This document shows, in pieces, positions 44,618 to 46,773 of a stretch of 46,773 nt of DNA. This DNA is from Nitrospinaceae bacterium (lineage in GTDB: Bacteria; Nitrospinota; Nitrospinia; Nitrospinales; VA-1). The position numbers were made by a program, and so were the translations under genes. Position 1 is the stretch's first letter; the number at the start of each line of letters is the position of its first letter. The DNA is taken from positions 1 to 46,773 of the forward strand of contig JAJDBH010000230.1 of the NCBI GenBank assembly GCA_029261455.1, in the 5' to 3' direction. The notes beneath the pieces were generated by a model. It was not told the origin of the DNA. It ran no database searches and worked only from the letters and a program-made list of their open reading frames with translations.

Positions 44618-45618
44618 AATCGGGAATCCAACCAGCATTGATCAATGATCCGTTCGGAGACCCTGGACTACTGGTGCAATTTCTTCTGCAAAAGCGGGCG
44701 TTGTTGTTTGATCTGGGTGATTTGTCCGCCTTGTCAAATGGGGCCCTTCTCAAGGTTTCCCATGTTTTTGTCAGTCACACTCATATTGATCATTTCATTG
44801 GCTTCGACCGGTTATTGAGATCACTTTTTGGGCGGGAAAAAACGGTGACCATTTTTGGTCCGAAAAATATTATTCAAAATGTGGCGGGTAAACTGGCTGG
44901 ATTCACTTGGAACCTTGTTGATCAGTATGACGAATCGCTCACCATCGAAGTGGTTGAAGTACGGGAAAGTGGATTGCTGAAAGGCACCTTCCGAGCGATT
45001 GAACGGTTTCAACTTTGTGATGAGCGGCAAGAACCTTTTGTCGATGGCTTGATCGTCGACGATCCCACTTTCTCTGTGCGTACGGCGATACTGGAGCACC
45101 GAGTACCTTGTTTGGGGTTTGCGTTGGAAGAAAAACCACATGTCAATATTGACAAAGAAAGGTTGGAATCCATGAAGGCAGATCCAGGACCCTGGCTGAA
45201 TGAATTGAAGCAAAGCGTATTGAGAGATGAATCTGAATCCACACTCATTGAAGTGCCATTCAAGGAGCTTGGTGGTTTCCGTACGGAAGACCTTCCTATG
45301 GGGCAGCTCAAGAACGACTTGGTGGAGGTTTTTCCAGGACAAAAAATTGGTTATGTGGTGGATACGGTTTTTAACGATCGCAACAGAAAGAAGATTGTGG
45401 GATTAGTAGATTCTGCAGATATTTTTTTCTGTGAATCACCTTTTCTTGCCGATGAGGAAGAACGGGGGCAGGCGCGTTATCACCTTACGTCCCGGCAGGC
45501 AGGGATTTTGGCCCGGGAGGCGGGTGTTAAACAATTGCAGGTCTTTCACTTTTCATCCCGACACAAGGATTGTCGGGAACAGTTTTATAATGAGGCTCAG
45601 GAAGCTTTTCAAGGATAA
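44614..45618 (+). CDS. Metallo-beta-lactamase-fold protein, RNase Z-like
   Basis: The 334-residue protein starts like RNase Z. The zinc motif H55-T-H57-I-D59-H60 sits in VFVSHTHIDH, a further histidine occurs in AILEHRVPCLG, an aspartate in IGYVVDTVFND, and the last histidine in FHFSSRHKDC. These give a full two-zinc site. RNase Z cuts the 3' trailer from tRNA precursors; however, the protein lacks a clear flexible exosite arm, so a related hydrolase cannot be excluded. Its start overlaps the prfB stop by 4 bp, so expression is linked to release factor synthesis. Confidence 0.82.
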   Translation: MKSGIQPALINDPFGDPGLLVQFLLQKRALLFDLGDLSALSNGALLKVSHVFVSHTHIDHFIGFDRLLRSLFGREKTVTIFGPKNIIQNVAGKLAGFTWNLVDQYDESLTIEVVEVRESGLLKGTFRAIERFQLCDERQEPFVDGLIVDDPTFSVRTAILEHRVPCLGFALEEKPHVNIDKERLESMKADPGPWLNELKQSVLRDESESTLIEVPFKELGGFRTEDLPMGQLKNDLVEVFPGQKIGYVVDTVFNDRNRKKIVGLVDSADIFFCESPFLADEEERGQARYHLTSRQAGILAREAGVKQLQVFHFSSRHKDCREQFYNEAQEAFQG

Positions 45619-45630
45619 GAGAAGCAGAAA

Positions 45631-46650
45631 ATGAAGATTACAGTGAAATCCGCCAAAATGTTTCTGGCAATGTTCGTCATACTAGGGTTTAACTATGGCG
45701 TGAGCTTTCAGCAGTTCCTGCATTTTGACTGGACCGACCCGAGGGGATTGGGTGACTCGCTGAGTTACCTCGCCATGTCAAATGGCGATTCTGATATTGC
45801 CTCAATCCACCGCTATCGTATCATCCTTCCTTTTCTTGTAGACCTCGTTCGAGATGTGATCCGCCCCTTGATTTCTTCTGACCATTTACATTCGATTGAT
45901 GCGCTCAGTTTCTATATTGTCAATTATCTCATTACAAGCCTTGCAGGTTTATTTTTATATCTCTTTCTTATTGAGTTGAAGTTTAAACCTGAACGGTCTT
46001 TGATGGGAGTATTTATATTTTTAGGGAGTCGAGTTACAATTCTTTCGACAGGGGCCCCGATGGTGGACTCCCTGTACTATCTGGCAATTATTGTCATCGT
46101 CTACTTTTGTTTGACTCAACGTTCAATGCTGCTCTGCTTGCTGACGCCACTTTTAATTCTCACTAAAGAGACAACGGTGCCGTTTTTATTTCTTCCGCTT
46201 TTGCTAAAGAAAATAAATCGCAAACTTATACTTTTATCTTTGTCAGTGTCTTTTGCCATTCTCTTTTGGGTGAGGAGCTTAGTCACCGCTGCTTTACCTA
46301 ATGCCGTCAATTCAGAGGACCCAATACTTGTTACGATCGGAAACCATCTTTCATCGGGATTGGAAAACCTCAGTCAAAGTTATTTCTCATTAACAGGCTG
46401 GCATGACCTGTTTTCTCCGTTCTCTGTATTCTGGGTGATTGCCTTATTTGGGGCATGGCTTGAATACAAAAAGATTGATACCTATTATGAAATTCCACGT
46501 TTTCTCTTTTGGATCATTCCCATAGCATTTGGGTTTACGGTTCTAAGCTCCAACGCTGGTCGTATGTTGCATAGCCTCTTTCCTCTTGTGATTCCTTATT
46601 CTTTGATCGCAATTGATTATGTAATGTTTCGCAAAGAGGTGGCGGATTGA
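45631..46650 (+). CDS. Polytopic membrane protein, GT-C-like
   Basis: The 339-residue protein has about eight to nine hydrophobic helices. After the first helix a polar segment reads DPRGLGDSLSYLAMSNGDSD and then RYRIILPFL; an acidic residue in this first loop is typical of GT-C-type membrane glycosyltransferases and of related polymer-building proteins. Later segments include ILTKETTVPFLFLPL and LSSNAGRMLHSLFPLVIPY, again seen in such families. I can only call it a probable membrane glycosyltransferase-like protein of unknown substrate. It follows the RNase Z-like gene by 12 bp and probably shares its transcript. Confidence 0.6.
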   Translation: MKITVKSAKMFLAMFVILGFNYGVSFQQFLHFDWTDPRGLGDSLSYLAMSNGDSDIASIHRYRIILPFLVDLVRDVIRPLISSDHLHSIDALSFYIVNYLITSLAGLFLYLFLIELKFKPERSLMGVFIFLGSRVTILSTGAPMVDSLYYLAIIVIVYFCLTQRSMLLCLLTPLLILTKETTVPFLFLPLLLKKINRKLILLSLSVSFAILFWVRSLVTAALPNAVNSEDPILVTIGNHLSSGLENLSQSYFSLTGWHDLFSPFSVFWVIALFGAWLEYKKIDTYYEIPRFLFWIIPIAFGFTVLSSNAGRMLHSLFPLVIPYSLIAIDYVMFRKEVAD

Positions 46651-46666
46651 GCTATGGATTTGATGG

Positions 46667-46773
46667 CTAGTCGGTCCGTTGATATACGGTAACTCTATCG
46701 ACGGAAGAGGGTGAGCGAAACTCGTGTATCTGAATATCGTAGGTATTGTTAACCCAAATGGCCGGGGCATCTA
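46667..46773 (-). CDS. C-terminal end of an unidentified protein (partial)
   Basis: A minus-strand frame enters from the right edge and runs 34 codons to a TAG at 46667-46669. The residues include APAIWVNNTYDIQIHEFR and end VTVYQRTD. The beta-strand-like alternation suggests a real gene end, converging on the membrane protein gene, which stops 16 bp away. It is too short for a family call. Confidence 0.4.
   Translation of the reverse strand, partial: DAPAIWVNNTYDIQIHEFRSPSSVDRVTVYQRTD

Overview
The window reads as chromosomal DNA of a Gram-negative, aerobic, probably autotrophic bacterium. The gene set (futalosine-route menaquinone gene mqnC, ATP-type PEP carboxykinase, CobA-HemD fusion, TPR-cupredoxin membrane protein, many TPR-tailed enzymes) and the feel of the proteins suggest a Nitrospinota (Nitrospina-like) genome. 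That assignment is inference from memory of families, not a database result.

Layout. (1) 1-4205, minus strand: cysS, a DUF2851 protein and the sulfate-activation genes cysD and cysN (cysN runs off the left edge). (2) 4206-6553: a strong hairpin, then a membrane-anchored TPR-cupredoxin protein and an intergenic region shared with a divergent gene. (3) 6554-11390, plus strand: two-domain dCTP deaminase, scpB, an RluB-type pseudouridine synthase, an exported protein of unknown function and an AI-2E-type exporter. (4) 11400-17510: an accessory island. It opens with a tyrosine recombinase that lacks its catalytic tyrosine, then holds an MDR oxidoreductase, a DUF6326-like membrane protein, a small lipoprotein whose tail and downstream flank are a diverged second copy of neighbouring DNA, a methyltransferase, and an actinobacterial-looking NarL-type histidine kinase/response regulator pair. 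(5) 17539-24294, minus strand: a compact housekeeping block pckA-pdxA-rsmA-cobA/hemD-PPIase-mqnC. (6) 24527-25405: a spermidine-synthase-like protein.

(7) 25417-43224, all minus strand, is the most unusual part. It has a giant three-module membrane glycosyltransferase (GT-C-like, TPR, GT2), three tandem secreted C1q/TNF-like beta-sandwich genes spaced at exactly 692 bp, a small exported protein with a repeated SHLSGA motif, a B12-binding-type radical SAM enzyme, a GT2-TPR glycosyltransferase, a methyltransferase with a frameshifted partial copy beside it, two paralogous radical SAM-TPR enzymes with an atypical CGxGCQMC cluster motif, and a roughly 1180-residue protein with NHL propellers at both ends. 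I read it as a candidate system for making and modifying cell-surface material. The co-location and shared TPR tails are visible; the function is inference.

(8) 43283-46773: prfB (RF2) with an intact programmed +1 frameshift site, an RNase Z-like metallo-beta-lactamase protein, a polytopic membrane protein and the C-terminal end of another minus-strand gene cut by the right edge. No rRNA, tRNA, CRISPR array or complete insertion sequence was recognised.
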